Below, one piece after another: positions 50,727 to 61,090 of a stretch of DNA of 64,000 nucleotides. A program made the position numbers and the translations under genes. The notes under the pieces were generated by a model, which saw only the letters and a list, made by a program, of their open reading frames with translations, ran no database searches and was not told the origin of the DNA. Origin of the DNA: Marinoscillum sp. MHG1-6 (lineage in GTDB: Bacteria > Bacteroidota > Bacteroidia > Cytophagales > Cyclobacteriaceae); NCBI RefSeq assembly GCF_024714475.1, contig NZ_JAMZMI010000001.1, positions 124,001-188,000 of the forward strand. Direction: 5' to 3'. The first letter of the stretch is position 1. Every line of letters starts with the position of its first letter.

Positions 50727-53183
50727 TTAAAATCTTACCGAAAGCCCGGCCAGGAAGTTTCTGCCTGCCTGCGGATAGTAATTGTTTTGTTGATATTGGT
50801 AGGTTCCTGCCTGATACCCCCATGTGTATCCATTGGATGAGTACTTCACATCGAAAATATTATTGATCAGTATAGTCAGGGAAATGTTGTCTATCCCATC
50901 CAGCCCGAATGAATAATTTAATCGTGCATCATTGATAAAATAGCTTTCAATCACTCGCTCATTGTCCTGCGTATTGTCAAGATACTGCTTGCCCACATAC
51001 TTGCTCAATAACTCAATAGCCGCACCACTAATTGGCTTGAACGTTAGAATTGACCCAGAGATCACGTTAGGAGAAAAGGCAATATCTCTATTCTTAAAGT
51101 CATTGGTAACTACATTGAACTCATCAAAAGCTGCTCCGTAATCATAAACCACTTCCGTGAAATCCTTGATTTTGTTTCTGCTAAGCGTCACGTTAGCCTC
51201 CCATTCCAGCATCCTATTGATTTTTATCCCACCGACCAATTCTACACCTGTTCGGTAGCTCTCATCTACATTCGTTCTCAAGGCGGAACCCACGTCATTA
51301 AGTTCACCAGTCAGTACCAACTGGTTCTCGTAGCTCATGAGATAATAATTCGCTGAAAGAGAGAAATTCGATTTGCTCAATCGGTACCCTGCTTCCAGGT
51401 TCTTCAATGTCTCATGTTCAGGCGTTTCCCCATTGAGTGCATCAATAAAATCGGTTCTTACAGGCTCTCTGTTTCCAACTGCATAGGATGCATAAACATT
51501 CGCATCCTTACTCAGGCTGTAGGTCACCCCAAATTTTGGATTGAAAAAATGATATTCTCCCCCGGCGTCAATGGCACGTAAATCACTATCAATTCCTTTA
51601 GTATGATAGTCAATATACCGGTACTGCAGATCTACAAACAAGTTCAGGTTTTGCGCTAGCTGATAATTTGACTTCGAATAAATGTTGAAATCGGTTTTAC
51701 GTCCATAGTTGTCATAATAACGGTCTCTGATCTCCGAATCTCCGGCAAACCTGGCCCAGATGATCTCTCCGAAATGATCCCCGTCATAGAAGTTGTAAGC
51801 TCCCCCTACACTTGTAGCCCACCTTCTCTGCTTGTAGTTGATAGAAAAGGTCCCTCCATAGAAATGATTGTCCAGCCACCTTCTTCGGATCAGGTCCGTT
51901 GAAGTCACCGTATCCTGATCGATGATCACGTCATCGATGTTGTAATCTGCCAGATCATCTCCATTTCTATACTGCTCGTAATATCCTCTTCCATAGGTAT
52001 AGTGCAGGGCACCAGTTGCATTTAGCCTGGAATTGAATTGATGATTAATATGCAATTGATAATGATCTTGCTGATAGTTGTCTACCTCATTATCATAAAG
52101 GTAGTAGTTAAACTTTCGATCTGAATTCAATAGATTATCCAATTGCTCCTGAGTACCGTATTCGCCGCCCCAATCAATCACATCCTGTATTCCGGTCGCA
52201 TCATTTTCCAGTTTAGCCTGCGGAGTTCCATACCATGACTGATAGGTCTTTTCCTTGCCTGCAAAAGTCAATGCCTTCACCGTGGTTTTATCTCCATAGT
52301 ACCCTCCTGACAGGTAATAGGACCTTAAATCAGATGACGCTCGATCGATGTAACCATCCGAAGCGATCTGGGATAATCGACCTTCAAAGGCCCAACGATC
52401 ATTGATCAATCCGGTATTGTAGATCACCGTATGCTTTCGGGTATTAAATGAACCGATTGAATTATCGATCTGTCCATAGGCCTCCTCTGTTGGCAGGCTT
52501 GTCTGCATGTTGATCGTTGCTCCAAAGGCGGCAGCGCCATTCGTTGAAGTACCAACCCCACGCTGCACCTGAACATTTTTAACGGAAGAAGCAAAGTCAG
52601 GCATATTCACCCAAAAGGTACCATGAGACTCAGAATCATTAATAGGAATGCCATTTACGGTTACGTTCACCCTTGTATTATCACTTCCACGAATTCGCAT
52701 TCCGGTATAACCCACTCCCGCCCCGGCATCGGAGGTTGTCACCATAGACGGTGTAAAGCGCAGTACATAAGGCATGTCCTGACCAAGATTACGTTCATTG
52801 ATTTCTTCATTGGAAACCTCCGAATACGTAGTCGCAGTTTTCTCATTTGCTCGTGTGGCGTAAACGATCACATCCTCCGCTTGAAAAATGTCCTCCTCCA
52901 GTTCGAAATTCACGGTTACGTCTTTGGAAACATTCAAGGTTTTTTCAGATGTTTTGTATCCCAAAAAACTTACTTCAATGGTCTGTGTACCATCGGAAAC
53001 TCCGCTCAATGAATAATTGCCCTCACCATCACTGGTCGTTCCTTTATCGCCATTGTCTATGGTGATTGTGGCTCCCGGAAGGGCTTCACCCTCCTGATTT
53101 TCAATTTTTCCCGAAATACTATTTTGGGCCTGTAAGTAACCAAAAGCCATGAGGCCCATTAGGGTCATTGCTAAATTTTTCAT
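50727..53183 (-). CDS. TonB-dependent outer-membrane receptor, probably for thiamine
   Basis: An 818-residue receptor. A signal peptide is followed by a CarboxypepD_reg domain (SISGKIENQEGEALPGATI, about 22-100), a TonB box-like stretch, a plug domain (about 115-230: NLGQDMPYVLRFTPSMV, GMRIRGSDNTRVNVTVNGIPIND) and a 22-strand beta-barrel ending in an aromatic residue (GLSVRF). The TPP riboswitch just upstream indicates control by cellular thiamine diphosphate, so thiamine or its phosphates are the likely ligand. Energy comes from a TonB such as that at 17934. Confidence 0.93.
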   Translation of the reverse strand: MKNLAMTLMGLMAFGYLQAQNSISGKIENQEGEALPGATITIDNGDKGTTSDGEGNYSLSGVSDGTQTIEVSFLGYKTSEKTLNVSKDVTVNFELEEDIFQAEDVIVYATRANEKTATTYSEVSNEEINERNLGQDMPYVLRFTPSMVTTSDAGAGVGYTGMRIRGSDNTRVNVTVNGIPINDSESHGTFWVNMPDFASSVKNVQVQRGVGTSTNGAAAFGATINMQTSLPTEEAYGQIDNSIGSFNTRKHTVIYNTGLINDRWAFEGRLSQIASDGYIDRASSDLRSYYLSGGYYGDKTTVKALTFAGKEKTYQSWYGTPQAKLENDATGIQDVIDWGGEYGTQEQLDNLLNSDRKFNYYLYDNEVDNYQQDHYQLHINHQFNSRLNATGALHYTYGRGYYEQYRNGDDLADYNIDDVIIDQDTVTSTDLIRRRWLDNHFYGGTFSINYKQRRWATSVGGAYNFYDGDHFGEIIWARFAGDSEIRDRYYDNYGRKTDFNIYSKSNYQLAQNLNLFVDLQYRYIDYHTKGIDSDLRAIDAGGEYHFFNPKFGVTYSLSKDANVYASYAVGNREPVRTDFIDALNGETPEHETLKNLEAGYRLSKSNFSLSANYYLMSYENQLVLTGELNDVGSALRTNVDESYRTGVELVGGIKINRMLEWEANVTLSRNKIKDFTEVVYDYGAAFDEFNVVTNDFKNRDIAFSPNVISGSILTFKPISGAAIELLSKYVGKQYLDNTQDNERVIESYFINDARLNYSFGLDGIDNISLTILINNIFDVKYSSNGYTWGYQAGTYQYQQNNYYPQAGRNFLAGLSVRF

Positions 53184-53206
53184 GTGGATTTCTTCAAAGT
53201 TTAACC

Positions 53207-53350
53207 ATATGGGAAAGGGGAATCTCCCGCATCGGTTATCATACTTCGGTCGCTGACCGTCCCTACGCCGGCATTACCCGGATCAGGTTAACTGGGTATG
53301 ATCTCAGCCTGACTACCTTGTTTCTGACAAGGATTCGGCACCCCTTTTTT
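53207..53350 (-). promoter_or_regulatory. TPP riboswitch (THI element)
   Basis: On the minus strand the aptamer core is clear: GGCTGAGA (near 53309-53302), then CCTGATCCGGGTAATGCCGG (near 53287-53268), then CGTAGGGA. A 5' GGGGTGCC arm precedes it. Downstream hairpins (CGGTC/GACCG near 53247-53259, and a GGGA/TCCC pairing) form the expression platform ahead of the receptor start at 53183. TPP binding should reduce receptor synthesis. The mode (termination or translation block) cannot be told; no T-run follows, so translation control is favoured. Confidence 0.95.
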
Positions 53351-53367
53351 GTAAAACTAACTATAAT

Positions 53368-53886
53368 TCATTCGGGGAAAAAAGACCGCAAAGCACTCAG
53401 GGCATTATTCGTTCGCATATCCTCAATTCCGGAGACAACGGCATAGGGCAATTCCTGGTCCTTCAGGTATTGTTCATACAGGTCAAAAAAATGCTGTCGC
53501 AGTTTTGGATGCTCCCTTTGTGGATCAGGTCTCCAGGCAAGATCAATATTGGCCAGCAGATAAAAATCATACTTGCGGCCTTTCAGTTCGTCCTCAATCC
53601 AATCAGATGTCTTTCCATATTTATGATCACTCCAAACCTTGATGACGATCAAATTGGTATCACAAAAAAGATACTTCTCAGCATATTCTGCCTTATCATC
53701 TTCCCAGGCCAATTGCCCTTTTGCGATCAGGTCAAGATCATCCTTTTCATACGGGCGATCGAGTCTGTCTAAATGAACACGTGCATATTCCGGCACCCAT
53801 TCCGTGTTATATATTCTCGCCAGGTGCTGACACAGCTCACTCTTTCCGGTAGACTCCGGACCAATAACCGCAATTCTTCTAAGCAT
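53368..53886 (-). CDS. NadR-like AAA_28 nucleoside/vitamin kinase
   Basis: A 172-residue P-loop kinase related to the C-terminal ribosylnicotinamide kinase domain of NadR. Seen: VIGPESTGKS (P-loop, residues 7-16), the EYARVHLD segment, LFCDTNLIVIKVWSDHKYG (Walker B-like) and the IDLAWRPDPQREHP lid. The NadR N-terminal adenylyltransferase domain is absent. It overlaps the PnuC-like transporter gene, which typically imports the vitamin this kinase traps. Here the TPP riboswitch lies directly downstream, so thiamine is as likely a substrate as nicotinamide riboside. Confidence 0.88.
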   Translation of the reverse strand: MLRRIAVIGPESTGKSELCQHLARIYNTEWVPEYARVHLDRLDRPYEKDDLDLIAKGQLAWEDDKAEYAEKYLFCDTNLIVIKVWSDHKYGKTSDWIEDELKGRKYDFYLLANIDLAWRPDPQREHPKLRQHFFDLYEQYLKDQELPYAVVSGIEDMRTNNALSALRSFFPE

Positions 53887-54478
53887 ATTCTAATGATTTC
53901 TTCCAACTGAAAAATCCCCATGTTGCCAACGCAGTGAATATCAAAAACTGAAGACTGAACCAATAGAGTTCTTTGTAGAAATACAGCGGCGTGGCTATAA
54001 TATCTGTGATGATCCAGTAGATCCAGTTTTCAAGTTTCTTTTTGGCCATCAACCACATCCCGGTGATGGCCGTTGCGGTCGTGATTGCATCCAGGTTCGG
54101 CACAGTACTATCCGTGTAATCCAACCCGAATCGTATTAACCCAAACGAACCCAAAGTAATTAAAACCCCTATTGCATGTTCGGACAAACTGCAATCAGTG
54201 ACCGGCACCTGGTCCCTATCCTGATCTGTATTCAACCAATAGTACCAGCCATAGATACTCATGATGAAATAGTAAAAATTGATTCCCGCTTCCGCGTACA
54301 GTCCTGCCTTCAGGGTCAGATATACTGCAATAAGCACGCCCACAATCCCGGTTGGATAAACCAAAATATTTTCCTGCTTGGAATACCAGACACTTGCCAG
54401 GCCAAAAATCACCGCTATCGCCTCCAGAGCGGATGTTTCTAAAAATTGCCTGATCAGGTCCGAAATGATTTCACCCAT
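53879..54478 (-). CDS. PnuC-family vitamin transporter (nicotinamide riboside or thiamine)
   Basis: A 199-residue inner-membrane protein with about seven TM helices of the PnuC fold. The family WYSKQENILVYPTGIVGVLI segment and the YGWYYWLN motif are clear. PnuC imports nicotinamide riboside, while PnuT of the same family takes thiamine. The vicinity of the TPP riboswitch and its receptor favours thiamine, but the riboswitch lies 3' of this gene, not ahead of it. The ATG at 54478 is chosen over a GTG two codons upstream, which falls in the promoter-like TTAATTTG box (54484-54491). It overlaps the kinase gene by 8 bases. Confidence 0.9.
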   Translation of the reverse strand: MGEIISDLIRQFLETSALEAIAVIFGLASVWYSKQENILVYPTGIVGVLIAVYLTLKAGLYAEAGINFYYFIMSIYGWYYWLNTDQDRDQVPVTDCSLSEHAIGVLITLGSFGLIRFGLDYTDSTVPNLDAITTATAITGMWLMAKKKLENWIYWIITDIIATPLYFYKELYWFSLQFLIFTALATWGFFSWKKSLEYA

Positions 54479-54528
54479 GTTCACAAATTAATTTTTGCGT
54501 TATCGTTCGCTTTTACCTACGAACTCGA

Positions 54529-54536
54529 TAGCTTTG
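54529..54536 (+). promoter_or_regulatory. -7 promoter element of guaB
   Basis: TAGCTTTG matches TAnnTTTG, 27 nt upstream of the guaB ATG, with TTCG 19 nt further upstream as a weak -33 element. Confidence 0.55.
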
Positions 54537-54551
54537 CACCGCAAATAATAA

Positions 54552-56033
<1,482 letters not shown>

Positions 56034-56059
56034 AAAACATTGCAATAGCATAAGCTAAA

Positions 56060-56092
56060 GCCACTTCTACCAACTGTAGACGTGGCTTTTTT
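56060..56092 (+). terminator. Rho-independent terminator of guaB
   Basis: GCCACTTCTAC and GTAGACGTGGC form a stem of 10 pairs with one mismatch around CAACT, followed by six T residues, 26 nt past guaB. Confidence 0.9.
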
Positions 56093-56110
56093 ATTTCATT
56101 CGCACAAACC

Positions 56111-56118
56111 TATTTTTG
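56111..56118 (+). promoter_or_regulatory. -7 promoter element of the PP2C gene, 8 nt before ATG
   Basis: TATTTTTG matches TAnnTTTG. It lies 18 nt past the guaB terminator and 8 nt before the ATG at 56127, supporting that start and a very short leader. Confidence 0.55.
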
Positions 56119-56126
56119 TGACGTCC

Positions 56127-58175
56127 ATGTTGTCCGAAAAACTCAAAATACGGCTTACCTTATTTCTCGCCATACTATCATGGCTGCTATTTCTGTTTTT
56201 TGGTTTTTTCGAACTACTGGCAGACAGGAACAGGATGACGCTAGATGCACCGTTGCTGGTGCCACAAATCTTCCTGACCATCTTTATACTAACCGTATAT
56301 TTCTTTTACCGGCTACACATCTCGAAAGCTGAAAGTGTGAATTTCGTGGACCTGCTATGGCGGGTTTTTATTACTGGACTGGTGACAAGCATTGGCTCTC
56401 TAATTGTCCGGATATTCTTTATTGTTTTTGCAGATAGTGCGATTAGCCAAAGTGAGATAACCATCAACTTCTTTTACAGCATATTTACCGGGCTGGTGGT
56501 CATTTTCCTGGTTTCCACTTTTGTAGTTTGGAAACGTCTGATTCTGTATCAGAAATCAAAAAACCTTATCAAGCTATGGGCCTTTTTCGAGGTATTTCTC
56601 GCAGCCGCGCTACTTTTCGATCTGTTTACCAACAGGTCCAATGTCAATTTCAATATTGCGCTGGTCTTCCTCTCTTCTTTTGCCTTGTTATTATCCTTTA
56701 ACCTAAAATGGGTAGCCTATCTGAATTTTAGACAAAAGTGGACGAGCATACTTTTCATTTTGTTATCGGCCATCTATGTATTTGGCTTTTATGACACGCT
56801 GAATTTCTTTTCCAACTTAGCTGCCCTTGAATTCGACCTTCAGAACAGGGTGTTTGTCATGGCGCTTTTTGTGTTCACCATCTTATATGCGGGAATCAGT
56901 ATTCTGGTCACATTGTTTAACCTTCCTACCTCTTCCGTTTTTGAACGAAAGCTGCAAGAGGCCATGGACTTTCAAAAGCTCAGCCACATCACCAAGGGCA
57001 GCAGCACCATTGAAGAGACGGCCGAACTTCTTCTGGAAAGCTGCATGAGTGCGGTATTCGCAGATGCTGCCTGGATCGTGATCAACGACGCCCAACCCAT
57101 TCAAAAGCATCAATTCATCAGTGAGAAAACCATTGGGCAAATAGTTGATGAAGTAAAAAATGAATCTATAAAAAATACCCTCACCTTTCGAGCCACGGAA
57201 GAGCCGTCCGCGTTCAAAGCTATTTCTGCTATCAGACATCCAGATTTCAAATCCATAGTGGCGCTGCCCATATTTATCAAGAAGGAACAGATTGGTGTCA
57301 TTGCCCTGGTCAATGAGGTGAGTGATGCCTTTAACAAAGAAATGATTGATATCTGTATCACATTTGTCAATCAGGCCAGTACGTCTATCGAGAATATCCG
57401 ATTGATCAGCGAAGCACTGGAAAATGAGCGATACAAGGAGCAATTGAGTATTGCGAAGAATGTCCAAAAAAGTTTGCTGCCGGAAAAGCTCAGTCACAAT
57501 GACTCCTTTGACATTGCAGCCTACAGTGTCGCGGCTGATGAAGTAGGGGGAGATTATTACGATATTATAGAGACTGAAAGAGGTATTTTTAGCCTGATGG
57601 TAGGTGACGTTTCAGGAAAAGGAACGTCGGCAGCCTTTAACATGGCACAACTCAAAGGCATCTTTCACAGTTTGGCCCGTCAAAAAAAATTCAGTGCATT
57701 AGACTTTATCATTCAGGCTAACAAAGCACTTAGCAAATGCCTGGAAAGATCATCCTTTATCACCGCCTCTTATTTGAAGATCGATACCAAAAAGAAAACG
57801 ATCAATCATGTTCGTGCCGGACATTGTCCATCCATATTTTATTCCCGTTCAGAAAAAAAAGCGTGCTTTCTGGACAATAAAGGGATGGGTTTAGGAATAT
57901 TGAGAAACTCTGAGTTTGACCAATACGTTGAAGAAAGCACTATCACTTACCAACCAGGTGATCTTTTAATCTTATATACCGATGGTATAACAGAGGCCAG
58001 GAACTTTAAAGGAGAACTATATGATGCCAAAGGTCTTGAGCATTCGATTCTTCAATATGTTGACCTTTCTGTTAATGATATAAAAGAGAAGCTGATAACG
58101 GATCTAAATAAATTTTTAGGAGAGGAAAAACTTGACGACGACTATACGATCGTTGTAGTGAAATTTGAGCAATAG
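56127..58175 (+). CDS. Membrane-bound GAF / PP2C (SpoIIE-type) phosphatase
   Basis: A 682-residue sensor phosphatase. The N-terminal part has seven or so hydrophobic helices (to about 270), then comes a GAF-like domain (about 290-430) and a SpoIIE-type PP2C domain (about 450-682). Metal-binding motifs are present: DEVGGDYYDI, VGDVSGKGTSAA, RAGHCPSIFY, LYTDGITEARN and DDDYTIVVV. It is the first gene of a partner-switching module. It should dephosphorylate the adjacent STAS protein when its sensor parts are stimulated. An upstream ATG at 56082 lies inside the guaB terminator and is rejected. Confidence 0.94.
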   Translation: MLSEKLKIRLTLFLAILSWLLFLFFGFFELLADRNRMTLDAPLLVPQIFLTIFILTVYFFYRLHISKAESVNFVDLLWRVFITGLVTSIGSLIVRIFFIVFADSAISQSEITINFFYSIFTGLVVIFLVSTFVVWKRLILYQKSKNLIKLWAFFEVFLAAALLFDLFTNRSNVNFNIALVFLSSFALLLSFNLKWVAYLNFRQKWTSILFILLSAIYVFGFYDTLNFFSNLAALEFDLQNRVFVMALFVFTILYAGISILVTLFNLPTSSVFERKLQEAMDFQKLSHITKGSSTIEETAELLLESCMSAVFADAAWIVINDAQPIQKHQFISEKTIGQIVDEVKNESIKNTLTFRATEEPSAFKAISAIRHPDFKSIVALPIFIKKEQIGVIALVNEVSDAFNKEMIDICITFVNQASTSIENIRLISEALENERYKEQLSIAKNVQKSLLPEKLSHNDSFDIAAYSVAADEVGGDYYDIIETERGIFSLMVGDVSGKGTSAAFNMAQLKGIFHSLARQKKFSALDFIIQANKALSKCLERSSFITASYLKIDTKKKTINHVRAGHCPSIFYSRSEKKACFLDNKGMGLGILRNSEFDQYVEESTITYQPGDLLILYTDGITEARNFKGELYDAKGLEHSILQYVDLSVNDIKEKLITDLNKFLGEEKLDDDYTIVVVKFEQ

Positions 58176-58178
58176 GAA

Positions 58179-58520
58179 ATGATAGAAGTAAAAAAACTGC
58201 AAAGAGCAGATCATACGGAAATACAGGTGAAGGGCGAAGTAGACGCCAGTTCTTCTATAGAACTTGACAATGCACTTCAAAGCTCGCTGGATGAGTCCAA
58301 AAAAATCATTGTCGACCTGGAAAACCTGGAATACATTTCTTCAGCGGGTTTAGGCGTATTTATCTCCTATCTTGAAGAAATCAAGTCAAAAGAAATCAAG
58401 CTGGTACTATGCAATATGAAGCCCAAGGTTTACGATGTTTTCAAAATACTTGGCCTGGAAAATCTGATGGAAATTGTCAATACAAAAGAGGAAGCCGAGC
58501 AGGCGCTGAATGAAGCGTGA
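58179..58520 (+). CDS. STAS-domain anti-sigma-factor-antagonist-type protein
   Basis: A 113-residue single STAS domain. The phosphorylation segment YISSAGLGVF places Ser55 where RsbV carries its phosphoserine. It starts 3 bp after the phosphatase gene and overlaps the HATPase gene by 11 bases. Known relatives are inactivated by the neighbouring kinase and reactivated by the PP2C; here no dedicated sigma factor is adjacent, so the output is open. Confidence 0.93.
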   Translation: MIEVKKLQRADHTEIQVKGEVDASSSIELDNALQSSLDESKKIIVDLENLEYISSAGLGVFISYLEEIKSKEIKLVLCNMKPKVYDVFKILGLENLMEIVNTKEEAEQALNEA

Positions 58521-58926
58521 GTTGACCATATCGTGCAGTAAAACGAATCTTTTAAGAATTCGTCAGTTCGTGAAGGACGTTCTGGGGGATCTTGACATTC
58601 ATGAGCTGGAGGCACATAAGATGGTGTTGGCCGTAGATGAAGTTTGCGCCAACCTCATCATACATTCCAATCAATGCGATCCAAGTCATCAAATCGATAT
58701 TAGCATTGATCATCCCGACAAGGAAAAGATCATTTTCATCATCAAAGATCAGGGCATTACCTTTAATTACAATTCCTACGTAGAGCCGGATTTAACAGAT
58801 ATAGTCTCATCCAAACGAAAAGGTGGCGTAGGCCTTATGCTCGTCAAAAGAATTATGGACAAAGTTGAGTTTTCCCATGATAAGAATTGCAATATTTGCA
58901 GGCTGACAAAGAAAATCGATTCATGA
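58510..58926 (+). CDS. HATPase_c_2 serine kinase / anti-sigma-type protein (RsbW-like)
   Basis: A 138-residue GHKL ATPase. The N-box is seen as VDEVCANLIIHS (about 37-48), the G1-type DQGITF near 79, and the G2-type KGGVGLMLVKRIMDKV near 101. In known systems it phosphorylates the STAS partner and binds a sigma factor or another output. Its stop overlaps the next gene's start (ATGA), tying the switch to the SurA-type chaperone genes downstream. Confidence 0.93.
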   Translation: MKRELTISCSKTNLLRIRQFVKDVLGDLDIHELEAHKMVLAVDEVCANLIIHSNQCDPSHQIDISIDHPDKEKIIFIIKDQGITFNYNSYVEPDLTDIVSSKRKGGVGLMLVKRIMDKVEFSHDKNCNICRLTKKIDS

Positions 58927-59774
58927 GATTTACACCATTGTTGATCATCCTGCTAGTCAGTTGTGAGTTCTTTCGTCCTAAGGAAACCATCACGGAGCTT
59001 CCGATTGCGCATGCCAATGATCAATACCTTTATGGCTCCGACCTGGATGGGCTTTTTCCCGCGAACGTTTCTGCTGCTGACAGCGCCAAGTTGGCTGCTA
59101 AATACATTGACGACTGGGTTAGAAAACAAATGATGATTTCTAAATCCACCCAATTCATTGATTTAAATGAAGCAGAAATTGAGCGTAAAGTGTTGGACTA
59201 TCGCTATGCACTGATCGTTCATTCCTACATCAAGGGATACATTGATGAAAACCTCAATGAAGAGGTAAGCGACGAGGAAATAAATAAATACTACGAAGAA
59301 AAGTCCGACAATTTTTTGTTGAAACAAAGCATTGTGAAATGTTCCTTTGTTCAGGTTCCCAAGACCGCCGCAAGAATAAGTACCTTCAGAAGAGATTGGA
59401 GAAGCTATCCGACCGATAATGTGGACGAGGTAAAATCTTATATTTCTCAGTTCGCCTCCAAATCATACATTGAAGATTCCAGCTGGGTGTTCTTCGACGA
59501 TGTGATCTATGGTACCCCACTGGAGACGCTGACTAATAAGGATCAATTCCTATCAAGAACCAAATCGTCGGAAACCTCCAATGACACCCACATTTTTTTC
59601 CTGAAAATATTCGACTTTAAAGCTTCCAATGAAATATCTCCACTTGAATTCATTCGGGAAGACATAGTCAACATCATAATTAATAAGCGTAAAATTGCGT
59701 TACAGAAGGAATTAGAAGAGAAAATTTATGAGGAAGCAAAACAACAAGGCCTCTTTGAGGTTTTTGATCGTTAA
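58923..59774 (+). CDS. SurA_N-like lipoprotein
   Basis: A 283-residue lipoprotein: the signal LIILLVSC gives Cys14. The mature part resembles the N-terminal chaperone half of SurA/PrsA proteins (helices with DDWVRKQMMISKST, EEEIERKVLDYRYALIVHSYI) but lacks a clear PpiC rotamase domain. The start at 58923 overlaps the stop of the HATPase gene as ATGA. The 3' end overlaps the next gene by 47 bases, a long overlap, so the two are surely coupled. Confidence 0.8.
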   Translation: MRFTPLLIILLVSCEFFRPKETITELPIAHANDQYLYGSDLDGLFPANVSAADSAKLAAKYIDDWVRKQMMISKSTQFIDLNEAEIERKVLDYRYALIVHSYIKGYIDENLNEEVSDEEINKYYEEKSDNFLLKQSIVKCSFVQVPKTAARISTFRRDWRSYPTDNVDEVKSYISQFASKSYIEDSSWVFFDDVIYGTPLETLTNKDQFLSRTKSSETSNDTHIFFLKIFDFKASNEISPLEFIREDIVNIIINKRKIALQKELEEKIYEEAKQQGLFEVFDR

Positions 59775-61077
59775 TATATTCTGCTTAACCATCCACCTAT
59801 CGGCCACTGGCCAGGAGCCAGTGAATATTGATAGAATCATTGCTAAAGTGGATGACTATATTATCCTAAAGTCTGATTTGGAGAAGGCCTATTTGGATTA
59901 CCTTTCGAGAGGTGAATTTAGAACCGCCAATGTCAAATGCGCCATACTACAACAGTTGGTGCAGGAGAAAATGTTTTTGGCCAAGGCTGTGCTCGACTCG
60001 GTTTTTGTTGAGGATGCCATGGTGCAGTTGCAGCTGGACAACCGTATGGAAGCGGTCATTGCGAGGATAGGGTCAGAAGAGGAATTGGAAAAGCATTATG
60101 GTAAATCCATCGACCAGTTGAAGGAAGAATACTTTGACGAAATCAAGGAGCAGATGATCGTCCAAAAAATGCAACAAGAGATCACTCAGGACCTGAAAGT
60201 ATCCCCGATAGAAGTAAAAAGGTTCTTTAACAAAATCCCTCAGGATTCATTGCCATACTTCTCTACTGAAGTTTCGGTGGCTCAGATTGTGATCCAGCCT
60301 AAAGCCGGTAAAGAGCAAAAGCAAAAGGTGAGAAATCAGATGTATGACATCAAAGAACAAATTGAGCAGGGAATCGATTTTGGTGTGCTTGCCAGACAAT
60401 ACTCTGAGGATCCCGGATCAGCTGCCCGAGGCGGCCAACTTCCGTTTTACAGTCGCGGAGAGCTTGCTCCGGAGTTTGAAGCGACGGCCATGACCCTTCA
60501 GCCTGGTGAACTTTCAGATCCGGTAGAAACCCAGTTTGGTTATCACCTTATTGAACTCCAGGAGCGTAGAGGAAACACCTTCCGTTCACGGCATATACTC
60601 ATTTCCCCGAGACCATCTGAGAAGGACATGATTAAAGCAGAAAATATGCTGGACAGTATCAGAACAGCGATCCTGAATGACAGTATTTCGTTCCAGCAGG
60701 CTGCGAAGGATTTTAGTGATGACAAACAAACCTCTTCAAATGGTGGTTTTTTTAGTGATCAGGACGGAGGTCTCAGGGTCTCTGTAGAGCAACTAGACCC
60801 GACTATTTTCTTTACACTAGACACCATGACCGTCGGCAATATTACCAAACCTGAAAAATTTCAACAACCCGATGGGTCCTATGCCTATCGCATTCTATAC
60901 TTTAAAGACAAGGTTCCTCCACATTTGGCGAACCTGGATCAGGACTACCAGAAAATCGCAAATGCCACACTCAATAGTAAAAGGAATGAACGAATCAATG
61001 AGTATTTCGGTGAGGCAAGAGACAATGTTTATATTGAGGTCGATCCCGAATATGACTATTGTAATCTCGTAGAATAG
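59728..61077 (+). CDS. surA: SurA-type peptidyl-prolyl isomerase/chaperone
   Basis: A 449-residue periplasmic chaperone for outer-membrane proteins. It has a signal peptide to about residue 29, a SurA N-domain (about 32-170; DRIIAKVDDYIILKSDLEKAY) and two PpiC-type rotamase domains (about 180-290 and 290-400). The first carries the usual LARQYSEDPGSAARGGQLPFYSRGEL ... FGYHLIEL pattern; the second is more divergent. It follows the SurA_N-like lipoprotein and precedes a MoxR gene by 13 bp. Confidence 0.92.
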   Translation: MRKQNNKASLRFLIVNIFCLTIHLSATGQEPVNIDRIIAKVDDYIILKSDLEKAYLDYLSRGEFRTANVKCAILQQLVQEKMFLAKAVLDSVFVEDAMVQLQLDNRMEAVIARIGSEEELEKHYGKSIDQLKEEYFDEIKEQMIVQKMQQEITQDLKVSPIEVKRFFNKIPQDSLPYFSTEVSVAQIVIQPKAGKEQKQKVRNQMYDIKEQIEQGIDFGVLARQYSEDPGSAARGGQLPFYSRGELAPEFEATAMTLQPGELSDPVETQFGYHLIELQERRGNTFRSRHILISPRPSEKDMIKAENMLDSIRTAILNDSISFQQAAKDFSDDKQTSSNGGFFSDQDGGLRVSVEQLDPTIFFTLDTMTVGNITKPEKFQQPDGSYAYRILYFKDKVPPHLANLDQDYQKIANATLNSKRNERINEYFGEARDNVYIEVDPEYDYCNLVE

Positions 61078-61090
61078 CAATCCATAAAGT

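Noticed and set aside
56082-56126. Longer N-terminus for the PP2C phosphatase
   Set aside because: It would start inside the guaB terminator stem and upstream of the promoter box at 56111.
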